Notes: generated by a model not told the origin, from the sequence alone. 64,000 nucleotides of DNA from Pomphorhynchus laevis (GCA_012934845.2 WNNJ02001911.1:310001-374000), one strand, 5' to 3'. Shown: positions 10,166 through 22,740, counted from the stretch's first letter. Translations and numbers: made by a program.

Positions 10166-10245
10166 CTAATTAATTTATTTACGAACTTATTGTGAGCCAG
10201 CTATTTGAGCTAATGCTCGTATGTTGTTGAATGTATAATAATAAT
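10166..10245 (+). mobile_element. CR1-like LINE tail, 3' part (continuation of 5619-5763)
   Basis: Non-satellite sequence containing 'gagccagctatttgagcta' and ending in (ATA)n. It fits the 3' UTR and tail of the LINE whose last codons lie at 5643-5760. The assignment rests on position between the insertion and the resumed satellite. Confidence 0.5.
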
Positions 10246-11740
10246 AATTTTACCTTAGGTTTAAAGCCAATTATTTACCAATCACATCATTTACCATTTG
10301 GAACGGCAACCGACCGTTAACATCTATGTAGGATTTTATTTTAATCAAAATCGTTCAGATAACTTTGACTTTAGGCTTTAAGTCAATTATTTGCAAATAA
10401 CATATATCATTTTGGATGGAAACAGGTAGTTTACATCTATGTAGGATTTGCTTTTATTCAAAATCGTTCAGATAATTTTGACTATAGGTTTAAAGTCAAA
10501 TATTTGACAATCACATGATATACCATTTGGAACGGCAATCGGTATTGTATTATTTAGCAATCACCTGACAGACCGTGTCCAACAGCAAACGGTCGTTAAC
10601 ATCTATGTAGTATTTTATTTTAATCAAAATCGTTCAGATAATTTTGACTTTAGGTTTAAGGTCAATTATTTGCCAATCACATCATATACCATTTAGAACG
10701 GCAACCGGCCGTTAACATCTATGTAGAACTTGCTTTTAATCAAAATCGTTCAGATAATTTATACTTTAAGCGTAAACTCAATTATTTGCAAATAACATAA
10801 TATACATTTTGGACGGAAACCGGTCATTAACATCTATGCAGGATTTCTAAAATCGCTTAGATAATTTTGACTTTAGGTTTAAGGTCAATTATTTGCCAAT
10901 CACATCATATACCATTTAGAACGGCAACCGGCCGTTAACATCTATGTAGAACTTGCTTTTAATCAAAATCGTTCAGATAATTTATACTTTAAGCGTAAAC
11001 TCAATTATTTGCAAATAACATAATATACATTTTGGACGGAAACCGGTCATTAACATCTATGCAGGATTTCTAAAATCGCTTAGATAATTTTGACTTTAGG
11101 TTTAAGGTCAATTATTTGCCAATCACATCATATACCATTTAGAACGGCAACCGACCGTTAACATCTATGTAGAACTTGCTTTTAATCAAAATCGTTCAGA
11201 TAATTTATACTTTAAGCGTAAACTCAATTATTTGCAAATAACATATACCATTTTGGAAGGAAACCAGTCATTAAAATCTATGCAGGATTTCTAAAATCGC
11301 TTAGATAATTTTGACTTTAAATTTAAGGTGAATTATTTGCCAATCACATCATATACCATTTGGAACGGCAACCGGCCGTTAACATCTATGCAGGATTTTA
11401 TTTTAATCAAAATCGTTCAGATTATTGACCTTAGGTTAAAAGTCAATTATTTGCCAATTACATGATATACCATTTGGAACGGCAACCGGCCGTAAACATC
11501 TATGTAGGATTTTATTTTAATCAAAATCGTTTAGATAATTTTGACTTTATGCTCAAATTGAACTATTTGTCAATCACATGATATACCATTAAAAACGGCA
11601 ACCGGCTTTTAGCTTTGTTTTTAATCAAAATCATTTAGATAATTTTGACTTTAGGCTTAAAGTCAATTATTTGAAAATCACATGACATACCATTGTAACC
11701 GCAATTAGTCGTTAAAATATTTATAAAATTTGCTTCCCGT
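10246..11740. repeat. 111-bp satellite, right block (223-bp higher-order unit)
   Basis: Resumption of the array left at 5618. About 13 monomers of 108-114 bp. Between about 10650 and 11290 two monomers form a dimer repeated with a period of 223 bp: GTCAATTATTTGCCAATCAC occurs at 10661, 10884 and 11107. The outer monomers are more diverged and the array fades out near 11740. Confidence 0.95.
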
Positions 11741-12140
11741 ATCACGCTTGGGAAAGTATTACTTATCGCTCAAAGACAACATAGTTTTCAATCACTGTTT
11801 GGATTTAGCTGACTGCATATTTAACCAGTTGAATGATTTACCTTAATGTCTTTGAATTCACTCGAATTCATTATTTAAACTCATGTCTTTTGGTTAATTA
11901 ATTTCTATTATACCGTTCGTGAGATAGGGTTTAAGATAACAGTTTATATCTTAGAGGATACTCAGTTAATAATGTCACGATGTTAAGTTGATAACGGAAT
12001 TAGTAAGGTCGACGACAACTCTGAGAGTCAAAAGATTAGTAGCTTGTGAATTGTATAAAAGTATTTCGTGATTAGCGGGTTCATAGAACAGGTTTAATAA
12101 TTCTTGTTTATAGCAACTTATAAGATAATATCACACCATT
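11741..12140. other. No gene or clear repeat
   Basis: AT-rich sequence between the satellite and the next LINE. It may include that element's 5' UTR, but nothing in it is recognisable. Confidence 0.4.
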
Positions 12141-12298
12141 TTCCGCTCGCTTCGCTAGCGGAAGGAAAGCAACAAAATTTGCTAATATCCTCAAAAGCTA
12201 TCACAATTATTCGTCGTTCAAATATATAAATTTCTTCGTGAATTTAGTCAACAAAAACAATACAGTAAAACTTATCCCGAAAATTCGGAAACCCCAGT

Positions 12299-12418
12299 AT
12301 GTCCCAACCTGTTTCACTACAAGTTAGTTGTGATAGAAAGGGTTGTAATGTATGGACAACTATTAGTATACTCGCATCAGAGAAAGCTAATATTCCTGAT
12401 GAGTTCATGTGGGAATGA
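12299..12418 (+). pseudogene. ORF1 N-terminus of the old CR1-like LINE
   Basis: A 39-codon open stretch starting at ATG and ending in TGA. VSCDRKGCNVWTTI aligns with VGCDSKDCDVWTLV of copy c ORF1, including both cysteines and the Trp. This links the two element families. Confidence 0.6.
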
Positions 12419-12739
12419 ACTCATCAAGAATATTAAGAATGCACCATATTCTTAATATTACATTAAGAATGCGCCATTCAATAAAAACGGTTATTTAAAT
12501 GCTCCTCGTAAGAGAACCCCAATTCCATGGAAAGGGTTATTCTTATGGCAAATATTGCAGAATAATTAGCAATAAATACTCAACATCGGTTAAATGATTA
12601 CCTGGAAAAATTAAGGTATATATTCGGACACATACTATCTGATTGTGACTCCCAATTTATGGCATCCATAAAGATAGTTTCGCATTTTCGCATAGGTAAA
12701 CCAAATTATACAAGGACTACACCTCGTTTGTTATAGATA

Positions 12740-12961
12740 GTGTTCAGCGATAAAAAACATGTTGATACCATACTAAAAAAATCACATAAGCTAATCAATA
12801 CATGTATTAGACCACTTCGTGATCTCGACCCATTAGATAGGGAGATACTGAGATTAGCTAGATATGAGCTTCGAGAAATGACGAAAAATGGAGAATGCAA
12901 TCTTATTGTAAAGAATTTTAAAGTAGTGCGACGCCGTCCTCGTGCATTTTGGACAACCTAA
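12740..12961 (+). pseudogene. ORF1 C-terminus of the old CR1-like LINE
   Basis: An open stretch of about 73 codons ending LIVKNFKVVRRRPRAFWTT. The KNGE..LIVKNFKV core is the usual end of CR1-type ORF1 proteins. No independent start; it is part of the broken ORF1 that begins at 12299. Confidence 0.55.
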
Positions 12962-15036
12962 CTTTCACACGACCGAACTGTACAAATGATTAATCTCGCG
13001 GACTGCGTCGCATCTACGAACAGACGAATTTAAGAGCAAACTTGTCCGTGATTGCATCTAATTCCTGTGGAAATCACATTAATGTACTATATTCGAACGT
13101 CCAAAGCATAGTTCCTAAATTGGTTGAGATTTTATTACTCGCTTAAGAAATAAATGCTAGTATCCTGGATTTTAGTAAATCTTGTTTGCACTCAAACGTC
13201 AGTGACTCAGAATTAGTGATTCCTGGTTATACATCATACCGTTGCGATCGTAGAAAACTAGAGGTGATGGTGTGATCTTGTCCACATATGATAGTCTTTT
13301 AGTCAGTGCATTGCATCACGATAAAGAAGAGGTCAGTTATCAATCCTTACGGTGTAACCTAGAAAGTCCAGGTTCCTCGCTTGTGATTGGGCTTATTAAT
13401 AGATCGTCTACGACATTTACTCAACGTCTTCGAGACGAGTTAAAACGATTTGCCGCTCAAGTAAGTTTGATTATTCTAGGTGTTTTCAACATGCCCCATG
13501 TAGACTGGTTAAGTTATTCTCGTTTGAGTGGTTGTGGTTTTGAATTATCTGAATTACTTGATTAAATAAAAGAACTGAATTACTTTCAGCATGTAAAGGA
13601 GAACACGCGTTTTAGAGCTACTTCTAGGAGTATGCCTGATTTATGTTTGTCAAACAGTGATCTACCTATTAAAATAAAGTATATATCGGCAATTGGGAAT
13701 AGTGGTCATTGCTCTATGTTGATACTGTTACCATTCGCTTTACCAAATGTGAACATTTCTAACAAGGAACTAAAAATCTTTAAAGCTGATTACGATATGA
13801 TATGTTGTCATCTTGATCAAATAGCTTGATTGAATCCGTTTGCTGATTGGAAAGTGCGTGGATATTTTACGGCGATACTCTACTTTATATTCTTGACAGA
13901 TTTGCACCTTCACGTACTTCGCACTCCAGTAAACACAATAAACCATGGTTTGATAGCGAACTGAGTAATCTTTTGAAAGAGTGAAAGTTGTTGTACCGAC
14001 GATATCGTGTTTCCCAATGAGAATATACGTTATATCATGAAGCTAGGAATAAGTTTACGTCCCTTAAAAGGCAAAATAAACTAGACTTTGAAGAATCACT
14101 TACAAAGAACATAAGGTATGAACCGAATTTATTTTTCAAATATTGTGCTTCAAAATATCGAAAAATTGAATTGTTTCACTTTACGTTTAAAACATGAAAT
14201 AGTAGTAGATGATAAGGTAGTCGCTGATACATTCGCTGAGACTTTCTTCCCAATAAGAAAACACACTATTACATCTCATAATATCATGTATCAGAATTAC
14301 CTACAATCCAACTTATCTTCGCAAATTTCAATCGAGTGTATTTACTCAACTTAGACGATTAAAACGCTGTCACTCTGCTGGGCCCGATGGATTGTCATTA
14401 GTGCTTCTTGAAGAATTAGCTTCTAAATTTGCAAACCATTGCAACGAATATTTATGTTCTCTATATCAGTCAAAGATTTCCAAAGATTGGACAAAATCTA
14501 TAGTTTGTCCAGTATTTAAGGTGATATGTTATGTGCTGGTAATTTTAGACCAGTGAGTCTCACGTACATTTGCTGCAAAGTTCTGGAGCGTATAATTTCG
14601 TTAGAAATCATACGATCCATTTCCAGTAATAATATATTGTATATTGCTCAACATGGTTTTCGTAGGTATGTCGATTTCCTCTAATTTGCTGTTTGCAAGA
14701 GATGACTGTGCGAGTACATTTAACATAGGCGTTGATATATATATGTAATATTTATCGACTTCTCCTATGCATTTGATAGTATTCACCACAATATATTAAT
14801 AAGTAAACTTATAGGATATAGCTTCGATTATTTGGTTATTGATTGGATATGTGCTTATCTTCAAAATAAAACCGCCACAGTTCGCGTAAATGGTATATTG
14901 TCGAATTGAATTCATGTATCTAGTGGTGTACCACAGAGATCTAGTTTAGGACCTATATTATTAAACTTGTATGCCCACGAGCTTCCGTCCTTAATGCAAT
15001 CAAAAACATAATGTCCCATCCGTAACATGGTTTGCC

Positions 15037-16020
15037 TCGTATCAATCCGACCGTCCATTTCGAGTCTGTTTTAATTCATCATCCTCCCATCCCATCCCGA
15101 TTTTCGGCGGGGTCCCACAATGTTAAGTCCTAGGTCTCCAGCTTTTCTCTCTTCTACTTGGCGATCTCTCTCATTTTATCAAACGTCTTTTTTCTAACTG
15201 TCTTTCTTCTGTCTACAAACTTATCTTCCTTCTGCATTTCGTTTTAAACCCAGACAAGTCCAAAATAATTTGGATCCTCCCCCGTCAACCTAACATATCT
15301 CCTCCTCCGTATCTTTTGCCTCATCGATAATTCCCATAGTCCACAATCTCACTTTCTTAGGATTCCATTTGGATGATCACCTTTCCCCTAAACCCTTCGT
15401 CCGCGACAAGGTCCGCTCGTCCAACTTAATTATCAGTGACATCCACCGTATCCGCACTCTTATCGACTTCCGTTCTTGTATGGCAATTCTTTCATCGCTT
15501 CTCTTAACCATAATCGATTACTGCCTGTCTTTTCGCCAATTCTATAAAATCCATCATCCTACATCTACAACGCATCATCAACACCGCCGTTCGAGTGCTC
15601 ATACGCCTCCGTCGCTTTGACCACACATCCACATATCGTGCCCGACTCTCCCGGCCTACCATCCACATACGCATACAACTCCGCCTTATTCCCGTAATTT
15701 TTCGTCTCATAGCTGTCAGTTCCCCATTGTTCACCAACCTCCCTTTCTTAGATGACACTCGACCCACCTCTCTATCGCCACGTTCCCGTCATTCCCTCTT
15801 ACTCCACTTATCCAATTCCTCAAACAACTACGGTCTTCTATCCTTCCTCGTCGCCGCACTCGCCTTGAATCAACTCCCTCTCGACGTCCGCTTCGCTTCT
15901 TCCTTTATCACATTTAAATATCGCCTCGTACCCATCTTCTCGACACATTAATTAGATCTATTTTGTGTTCATGTAAGCGTGCGTCGGCACGTATTTGCCA
16001 CGTAAAAATAAATCCTTTTT
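15037..16020 (+). mobile_element. CR1/L2-group LINE, copy 'd', nested in the older LINE
   Basis: 5'-truncated insert starting in the RT just before motif B (SYQSDRPFRV) and ending with the hairpin-bearing 3' UTR at 16020. Internally the segment with the YADD box has been lost (near 15190). The C-terminal frames include INTAVRVLIRLRRFDHTS and LRSFLVAA-like residues. It sits exactly between codons of the host element: 15031-15036 reads Phe-Ala and 16021-16026 reads Asp-Asp, together the FADD box. No target-site duplication is visible. Confidence 0.9.
15977..15992 (+). other. LINE 3'-UTR hairpin (copy d)
   Basis: GCGTGC (15977-15982) pairs with GCACGT (15987-15992, last pair G-U), loop GTCG, followed by ATTTGCCACGTAAAAATAAA. 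Third member of the covarying set. Confidence 0.75.
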
Positions 16021-16740
16021 GACGACCTCAAGATATATCGTCGTATAGTTAGTATTAGCGACAGACACATCCTAGTCTGATTTAAATACATTAGCTGCTT
16101 GGTCAGTTGAACATTGTTTAGTTATTAACATAGCGAAATGCGCTCACATGTATATAGGCAACAAATTTCCGTCAACTACATATTTGATTGACTCACAAAT
16201 CATTCTACTCGTTAGTGAATATCGCGATTTGGGAGTGGTGGTGTCTGATAATCTTAGTAGTAAGGAAAATACTGAGGCTATTTGTACGGGTATTAAGACG
16301 TTCGTCTAAACGGGTTTTGGTTCTCTCTATAATCTAACCTATGAAGAGCGATTATATCGTCTTAATATGCATTCATTATCCTCACTTAAAGCACTAAACG
16401 ACTTCAAGACAATTTGGAGTAATGCATAATAATAGTTATCCGATAAGGTGCCTATTCCGAACTCGCGAAGAATCAAGATTACCTGGACATTCATTCATGC
16501 TAATCAGTATAATGTAGAAAAATATCACATGAATTTTGCTGTACGCGTTGTACCTGCTTGAAATAGCCTACCGCTTGAGGTAGTGAATCATGCAAATAGA
16601 CGTACGTTCATGACATCTCTAAAGTATATGAAGTTTACATAATATCATTTTATTATTATTCTACTTTCTTTTTTGTAATTTGTGAAGGTGTCTCCTGAAC
16701 TATGCATCATGACATTCGAGTAATAATATAATTATATAGT
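16021..16740 (+). mobile_element. Old CR1-like LINE, 3' part
   Basis: Continues the RT right at the catalytic box: DDLKIYRRIVSISDRHIL from 16021, then SEYRDLGVVVSDNLSSKE (about 16216-16270) and the terminal NFAVRVVPAW (about 16530-16560), the standard C-terminal order of CR1 ORF2. Several frameshifts and stops. The 3' end is indistinct, near 16740. Confidence 0.8.
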
Positions 16741-16954
16741 GAGATAATCTGATTATTTTGTAACGAGCATAAGTCGATTGGGCAGCCCTGTGCAATGCTG
16801 ATGTTTTTGTCCAAATTACTGACTTTTTCACATATCATAATTGCTTAGAGAACACAACGGCTTTACTGAACATTGGATTCGCAATTGCCAGTTTAATATT
16901 CATGTTTTTCAAATTATTATCTGTTGTTTGGTCAAAACGTTATAGAAAATTTTA

Positions 16955-17755
16955 TTAAAAGAAACAGGTAGTATTTGGATTTTGCCGTCTGTTACTGTGA
17001 AGCAAATGATATATAGCCAAAACCCATTAGCAGATCAAATAACCAGTAATAAGAAACAGGTCGTATTTGGCCATTGACCGTATGATGATGTGAAGCAAAT
17101 AAGCTATATCTAAAACCCAATATCACATCAAATAACCAGTTATAAGAAACATGTCGAATTTGGCTTTTGCCGGCTACTGTTGTAGCGTCATAAATCAAGA
17201 GTCGAATCCCGATATCTCATCGAATAACCAGTAAGAAACATGTCGTATTTGGTCATTGACGGTCTGCTGCTGTGGATCAAATGAGCTAAAGCCAAAACCC
17301 GATAGCACATCGAATAATTAGCTAGAAGAAACATGTCGTATTTGGTTATTAGTCATCTACTGCTTGTTGTGAAGCAAATAAGTTACATCCAAAATTCGAT
17401 AGCACAACAAATATACCACTTTAGAAAAAATGTTATTTGGCAATTGTCCAGCCATCTGTGGAGCCATTAAGATCTGAAACACGATAACGCAGCATTTATC
17501 ACCTATATTTAGCCATTTATCATCGGTTGTTGTGGAGCAAGTCAGAGTCGAAACCTGATATCACATCAAATAACCAGTAAGAAACAGGTCGTATTTGATC
17601 AATGACCGTCTGCTGCTGCTGCTGTGGATCAAATGAGCTCCAGCCAAAACCCGATATCACATCGAATAATAAGTTAGAATAAACATGTTGTATTTGATCA
17701 TCATTTTTCGGCTGATGTTGCCAAATAGCTGTCGCTGATTCCGAATAGCACATCA
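16955..17755. repeat. 92-bp satellite
   Basis: About eight or nine tandem monomers of 89-99 bp, each marked by GAAACATGTCGTATTTGG or a close variant (starts near 16961, 17053, 17146, 17235, 17328, 17424, 17581, 17680), followed by AAAACCCGATAGCACATCAA-like sequence. One monomer near 17480-17530 is shortened. Short minus-strand open frames here are by-products of the repeat. Confidence 0.9.
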
Positions 17756-19290
17756 TATCTTCTGAATATCTATTATGCTTAATATCTTACTTGTGTTAGT
17801 TCCAGGCTGTTGAGCATTTTGAAAGACATCCGTTTAGCCGCAGTAATACGCCGCATATTTAAATCAATTTTAGATAAAAACCAGGCATTTATGCGTTTTT
17901 GAAAGTCTCGTTATTTCAGGTTTTTTTCCTTAAATATTCTGCAATTAATCGATGGCTCAATAAAATACTCTGTCCAGTGCATACAAGCGACTAAATTTAA
18001 GAATATTCAATTTTATAATCTGAGATGCAACTGCAGCTTTAAACTTTTGAATGTCTCCGCGAGCTTAAATCCTATTCAAATTTAGTTGATGTGAATTGTA
18101 GTTCGCAATCGGCGATCATTGCTGTAGCTAAAAAACAGATCGAATTCGTTTGGATCGGATTCTATAGACACCCGCAATCGATTGCTTTCTTCGTTTATGC
18201 TGCAGCACATACGCATTTGCAGCTATTTCTCTATCTCTACCATTTGATTTCTATTATTTCAATCCACAAACGCTCCTCTCTCTATCTCAAACAAATATTA
18301 AAATCCTCTTTTTTCTCTGCTGATGCTATCACACATCTTTTCTCCTCGCTTCACCGCCAATTGCAGCAACGTGCTCGCTATCTTTTAATTTGCAGCGCTT
18401 CCACCTCCACTCTCTCTATATATAAATGCTTTGCTTTTTTATCGTTTCTTCTCTGTTGCAAGATTTTATTTTTTCTAATTTCACAAGTCACACACGAATT
18501 TTTATTTTTCAAATGCTGACCACCACTACAACTAGCAGCAACAGCGCCATTAACACATTGCTAACACATCGAGTACATAGAACACAGTAGCTTGAAAAAA
18601 AAATGGTTTCTTCGCCGACTCTTTCCCAATCTTCAACAGTGTAGCAGATTTGTAGAGACAATGCGATAACATTGAGAGAGAAAGAAACAGCGTTTTTCGG
18701 CAGTGCATTTTGCTGGCTACATCTAAATGATGATCTACACTATATGCTGCAGCTACGTCAACGCTGAGTAGCGAAAGAGAGTGCACGTGTCTGCTCTCTC
18801 TTTTCTGTTGCAGTGTCTACACTATCTCTGTGTAGATAGAGACGATAAACAGCAGTGTAGCGCCACCATTGCAGTTCAGCCTAAATGTTATTGAATACAG
18901 CAAAATATAGCGAGAGAAAGCAATTGACAGTGTGTTGCAGCAGCAACAGCACTATGCAGAGAAAATGCTGCATTATACTATACCATCATTGACAAATAGC
19001 AGCAGCAGTAGCAGCAGCGCTATGCTGCAATAGCAGTGCTGCTGGTCGCTTCTCTATTGCTTCTTTTGCTCTGTCGATCACAATGCTGATGGCCGCTTAT
19101 CCTGCACTGCATCAGCAGTACCACCGCAGCCACTACAACAGAGTAGGAATTGGTAACTCTTTCCACTTACCGATGCTGCTAGAAACATTTTCATTGTTGT
19201 GCTGCGGCCTTGTACAATGTTATTCTGCTCATTATTTACAATTGCAAACGGGAAAAGGATTTGGCAGCATTGGAATACATGCGTAAGATT
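17756..19290. other. Low-complexity GCA/CTG- and GAGA-rich stretch, no gene recognised
   Basis: From about 18050 the sequence is rich in CTCTCT/GAGAGA runs and GCAGCA/TGCTGC clusters, densest at 18780-19140. It contrasts with the AT-rich surroundings. Open frames of 142 codons (18091-18519) and 67 codons (19083-19286) look like composition effects. It could be a promoter or 5'-UTR region or a remnant repeat. Confidence 0.4.
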
Positions 19291-19489
19291 ATCGGCTTAG
19301 ACAACCGCAATGGACAAGATGGATTATCATCACAAATCATAAATCAAACAATTTAAAATATGGCATTTTGTCGAACTGATTGATAACCCCCTAATTATCG
19401 TATAAGGCATCGGCGGCATTTCTGATGAATTTTTTAATAAGAGATTACACAACCAACATAAAGTAAGTAAACAGTTTTTAGAATGCAGT

Positions 19490-20640
19490 TGAACTGATTT
19501 CACAATTTCTTGTGTCGTTTTTATTAAAAATACAATTTACAAGGTTCGAAGTAGTCATTGTAAAAAGGATACAATTGTAACCGGTATTGTAGACATTGTG
19601 TTTTGAACAAACGTTCATATATAATTATTTGTTCAATTTGAACATATGTTCATCTTTATGGAATACGAGATTTTTTATTGAATAGTTATTTCTCTGGACA
19701 GAAAAATATGTTCAAATGTAATAGCAATTCCCTAATGTCTAACTCTATTAATCTAATACTCTTTGCACGTATCACATGTTGAACATATGGTTGAATATGT
19801 TGAACACATGTTTTATTAAAAATACAATTTACAAGGTTCAAACTATTTATTATAAAAAGGATATAATTGTAACCGGTATTGTAGACATTGTGTTTTGAAC
19901 AAACGTTCATATATAATTATTTGTTCAATTTGAACATATGTTCATCTTTATGGAATACGAGATTTTTTATTGAATAGTTATTTCTCTGGACAGAAAAATA
20001 TGTTCAAATGTAATAGCAATTCCTTAATGTCCATAACTCTATTAATCTAATACTCTTTGCACGTATCACATGTTGAACATATGGTTGAATATGTTGAACA
20101 CATGTTTGATTAAAAATACAATTTACAAGGTTCAAACTATTTATTATAAAAAGGATACAATTGTAACCGGTTTTGTAGACATTGTGTTTTGAACAAACGT
20201 TCATATATAATTATTTGTTCAATTTGAACATATGTTCATCTATATGGAATACGAGATTTTATTGAATAGTTATTTCTCTGGATAGAAAAATATGTTCAAA
20301 TGTAATAGCAATTCCTTAATGTCCATAACTCTATTAATCTAATACTCTTTGCACGTATCACATGCTGAACATATGGTTGAATATGTTGAACACATGTTTT
20401 ATTAAAAATACAATTTACAAGGTTCAAACTATTTATTATAAAAAGGATACAATTGTAACCGGTTTTGTAGACATTGTGTTTTGAACAAACGTTCATATAT
20501 AATTATTTGTTCAATTTGAACATATGTTCATCTTTATGGAATACGAGATTTTTTATTGAATAGTTATCTCTCTGGATAGAAAAATATGTTCACATGTAAT
20601 AGCAATTCCTTAATGTCCATAACTTTGCACGTATTTGTTC
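19490..20640. repeat. 146-bp satellite, young block (292-bp dimer units)
   Basis: About four highly similar units with a period of 290-294 bp (TCTCTGGA recurs near 19692, 19985, 20275 and 20569). Each contains the perfect palindrome GAACATATGTTC (first at 19640-19651). Identical minus-strand open frames in each unit are a side effect. Confidence 0.95.
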
Positions 20641-22330
20641 AATTCGAACACATGTTCAACCATATAGAATACGGGCAATTCTAAAATGAACAGTCATTTA
20701 TCTGGATTCCGAACATGTTTAATTGAACATACATTTATTTCTATAACTCTATTTGTCTAGTACTTTGTTGACGTATTCGTTCAATTTGAACATATATACT
20801 CAACCATATAAAATACAGACATTTATAAATTTAACAGTCGTTTCTCTGGACCGCGCACATGTTTAAATTTTACAAATATTCCGAAAGTATTCGTCCAATT
20901 TAAACATATTCAACATGTGAAATATAGACATTTTTAAATTTAACAGTCATTTAAAGACATTTCAAAATTTACTGATATTTATTTATTCATTTATTTATCT
21001 GTTTCTTTAAATACTTTCTATTCATATAATATGTAAGTTCAACTTAAACATATGTTCAATCATATGAAATATCGACATGTTTCTCTAGATTGCAGACATA
21101 TTCGAATTTAACAGATATTCGTTTGAATATACTCTTTTATTTTATGCAAATATTTGCTTAATTCGATCGAATATGTCTTCAATCATATGAAATACAGACA
21201 TTTTTAAATATAACAGTAATTTCTCTAGATAGCGAACATGTTCAAATTTAACATATATTCATTTTTATAACTCTTTTACTTTACTACTTTACCCAAATAT
21301 TTGTTTAATCGGAACATATGTTCAACCATATGTCATATGAACATTTTTAAAATTATCCATACAATTTTTTATTTTTTTATCATAATCTGATGATTTAGAT
21401 ATTTTTGAATTTACAAAAAATTGTAAAATACCTTACTCTGTTTTATTTTATACTAGTATTCGTTTAATTAGAGTATATGATCGACCTATATAAAATACGA
21501 ACATTTTAAATTGATCGGTCATTTCTCTTGCCCATATGTTCAGATCGAACGAATGTGTTCTTTTTATATAACTCTATTACTCTACTACATTATACAAGCA
21601 ATCGTTTAATTTAAACATATTCAACCATAAGGAATATAAACATTTTTATTTTATACATTTATTCTTTAAATTACGGACATGTTTAAATTAAACGGATATG
21701 TCTTTATATTATGAACTCAATTATTCTACTACTTTATGATAGTATTCGTTCAATTTGAACATAACTTCAATCACATATATTATTGACATTTTTTAATTGA
21801 ACGGTTATTTTCTGGATTGCGGACATGCTCAAATTAAAACAGCTTTTCCTTCATTTCGTTATCTCTGTTACTCTACTAATGACATGCTAATGACTTATTT
21901 CTTTGAATAAATTCGATTGCTCTTTTTACTTTTATGTAAGTATTCGTTCAATTTGAACATATGTTGTACCATAAGAATATGGACATTTTTAAAGTAAACA
22001 GTCATTTTTCTGGATTACTGGCTTATTATGATTAACTTATATATTTCTCTGGATTGCGGGCATATTTTAATTGAACATATATTTATATATGATACAAATA
22101 TAATTCATTTATGATATATATGCTACATTTCAATATTGGGATGCCTCATCAGCTACTGATCCAATTCCTACGTTTCACGTTTCGATTCTTTTAACAGATG
22201 TTTTTCTGGATTGCGGATTTATATTCAAATTGAACAGATATTTCTTCATTTTTATAATTCTAACACCAAATTGCGGGCATATTTTGATTGAACATATACT
22301 TATATTTGATATTTTATAGTAAACTATGCA
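20641..22330. repeat. 146-bp satellite, old block (diverged monomers)
   Basis: Continues the preceding array as single, strongly diverged monomers of about 130-150 bp. The recurring pieces are TTGAACATATGTTCAA variants, 'ctctggattgcgaacatg' and 'attactctactactttat'. Divergence rises toward 22330, as at the edge of a satellite. Confidence 0.8.
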
Positions 22331-22440
22331 TCTATTAAATTATATATTATTATATTTAATATACAGAGTTATATTATTAACTCTTTTTATAAAAGAGTTT
22401 TGAAATAGTTTAAATTTATTCTTTATATTATTGTGTTAAT

Positions 22441-22740
22441 TTAAATATATTTTACTATTTTCTGCTTGATGTTATTTTTATAGTAACCTAGTTTAAAATA
22501 TGTATCTATTAAATTATTTAAATGATTTTGAAGAAAGCCAATATCATTACATATTGTTGCAATTCTTAAAATTTCATTATTTAATGTATTATATTTTATA
22601 TTATATGGTATGCATGAATGCTCATGCAAAAATATGTTTCTTGTAAATTTAAATATGTCATCTTTACGATATAAATTAATAGTAGTTTTAGTTAATGTTA
22701 ATTTAATGTTCATATCTAGATATACATCTTCTTTATCATC
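22441..22740 (-). mobile_element. Penelope-like element, RT C-terminal fragment
   Basis: Minus-strand frame (22713 down to 22441 plus some upstream codons) reading YLDMNIKLTL, INLYRKDDIFKFTRNIFLHE, HSCIPYNIKYNTLNNEILRI and LIDTYFKLGYYKNNIKQKI. This order (FLD.., .YRK.., ..HS..P..K.....E..R.., ..GY....I) is that of the region after the catalytic box in Penelope-like RTs. The catalytic box itself is not in the fragment. Related scraps occur at 29040, 54404-54640 and 55480-55660. Identification is from motif order only. Confidence 0.6.

Larger units (their letters stand above)
12141..15036 (+). mobile_element. Old CR1-like LINE, 5' part (ORF1, EN and first half of RT)
   Basis: Decayed element related to copy c. 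A 23-base hairpin begins it (TTCCGCT at 12141-12147 pairs with AGCGGAA at 12157-12163). ORF1 starts at 12299 (39 codons, MSQPVSLQVSCDRKGCNVW, matching the Cys motif of copy c ORF1) and its C-terminus is visible at about 12740-12961 (NGECNLIVKNFKVVRRR). ORF2 pieces include the endonuclease with INVLYSNVQSIVPKL (about 13075-13120), LIILGVFNMPHVDW in place of GDFN (about 13470-13512) and SGHCSML in place of SDH (about 13700). RT motif B reads SSGVPQRSSLGP (about 14920-14955). Many stops and shifts are present. It is cut after the codons VTWFA at 15036 and resumes at 16021. Confidence 0.8.

Noticed and set aside
18091-18519. 142-codon plus-strand frame
   Set aside because: Ser/Leu/Phe-rich product of CT-rich low-complexity sequence; no domain, no splice context.
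19686-20496. Three near-identical minus-strand frames of 66-74 codons
   Set aside because: They repeat with the 292-bp satellite unit and reflect the repeat, not a gene family.
22125-22185. Minus-strand CTGATGA followed by GAAA near 22.15 kb
   Set aside because: No stem II or stem I pairing; it lies in the decayed satellite.
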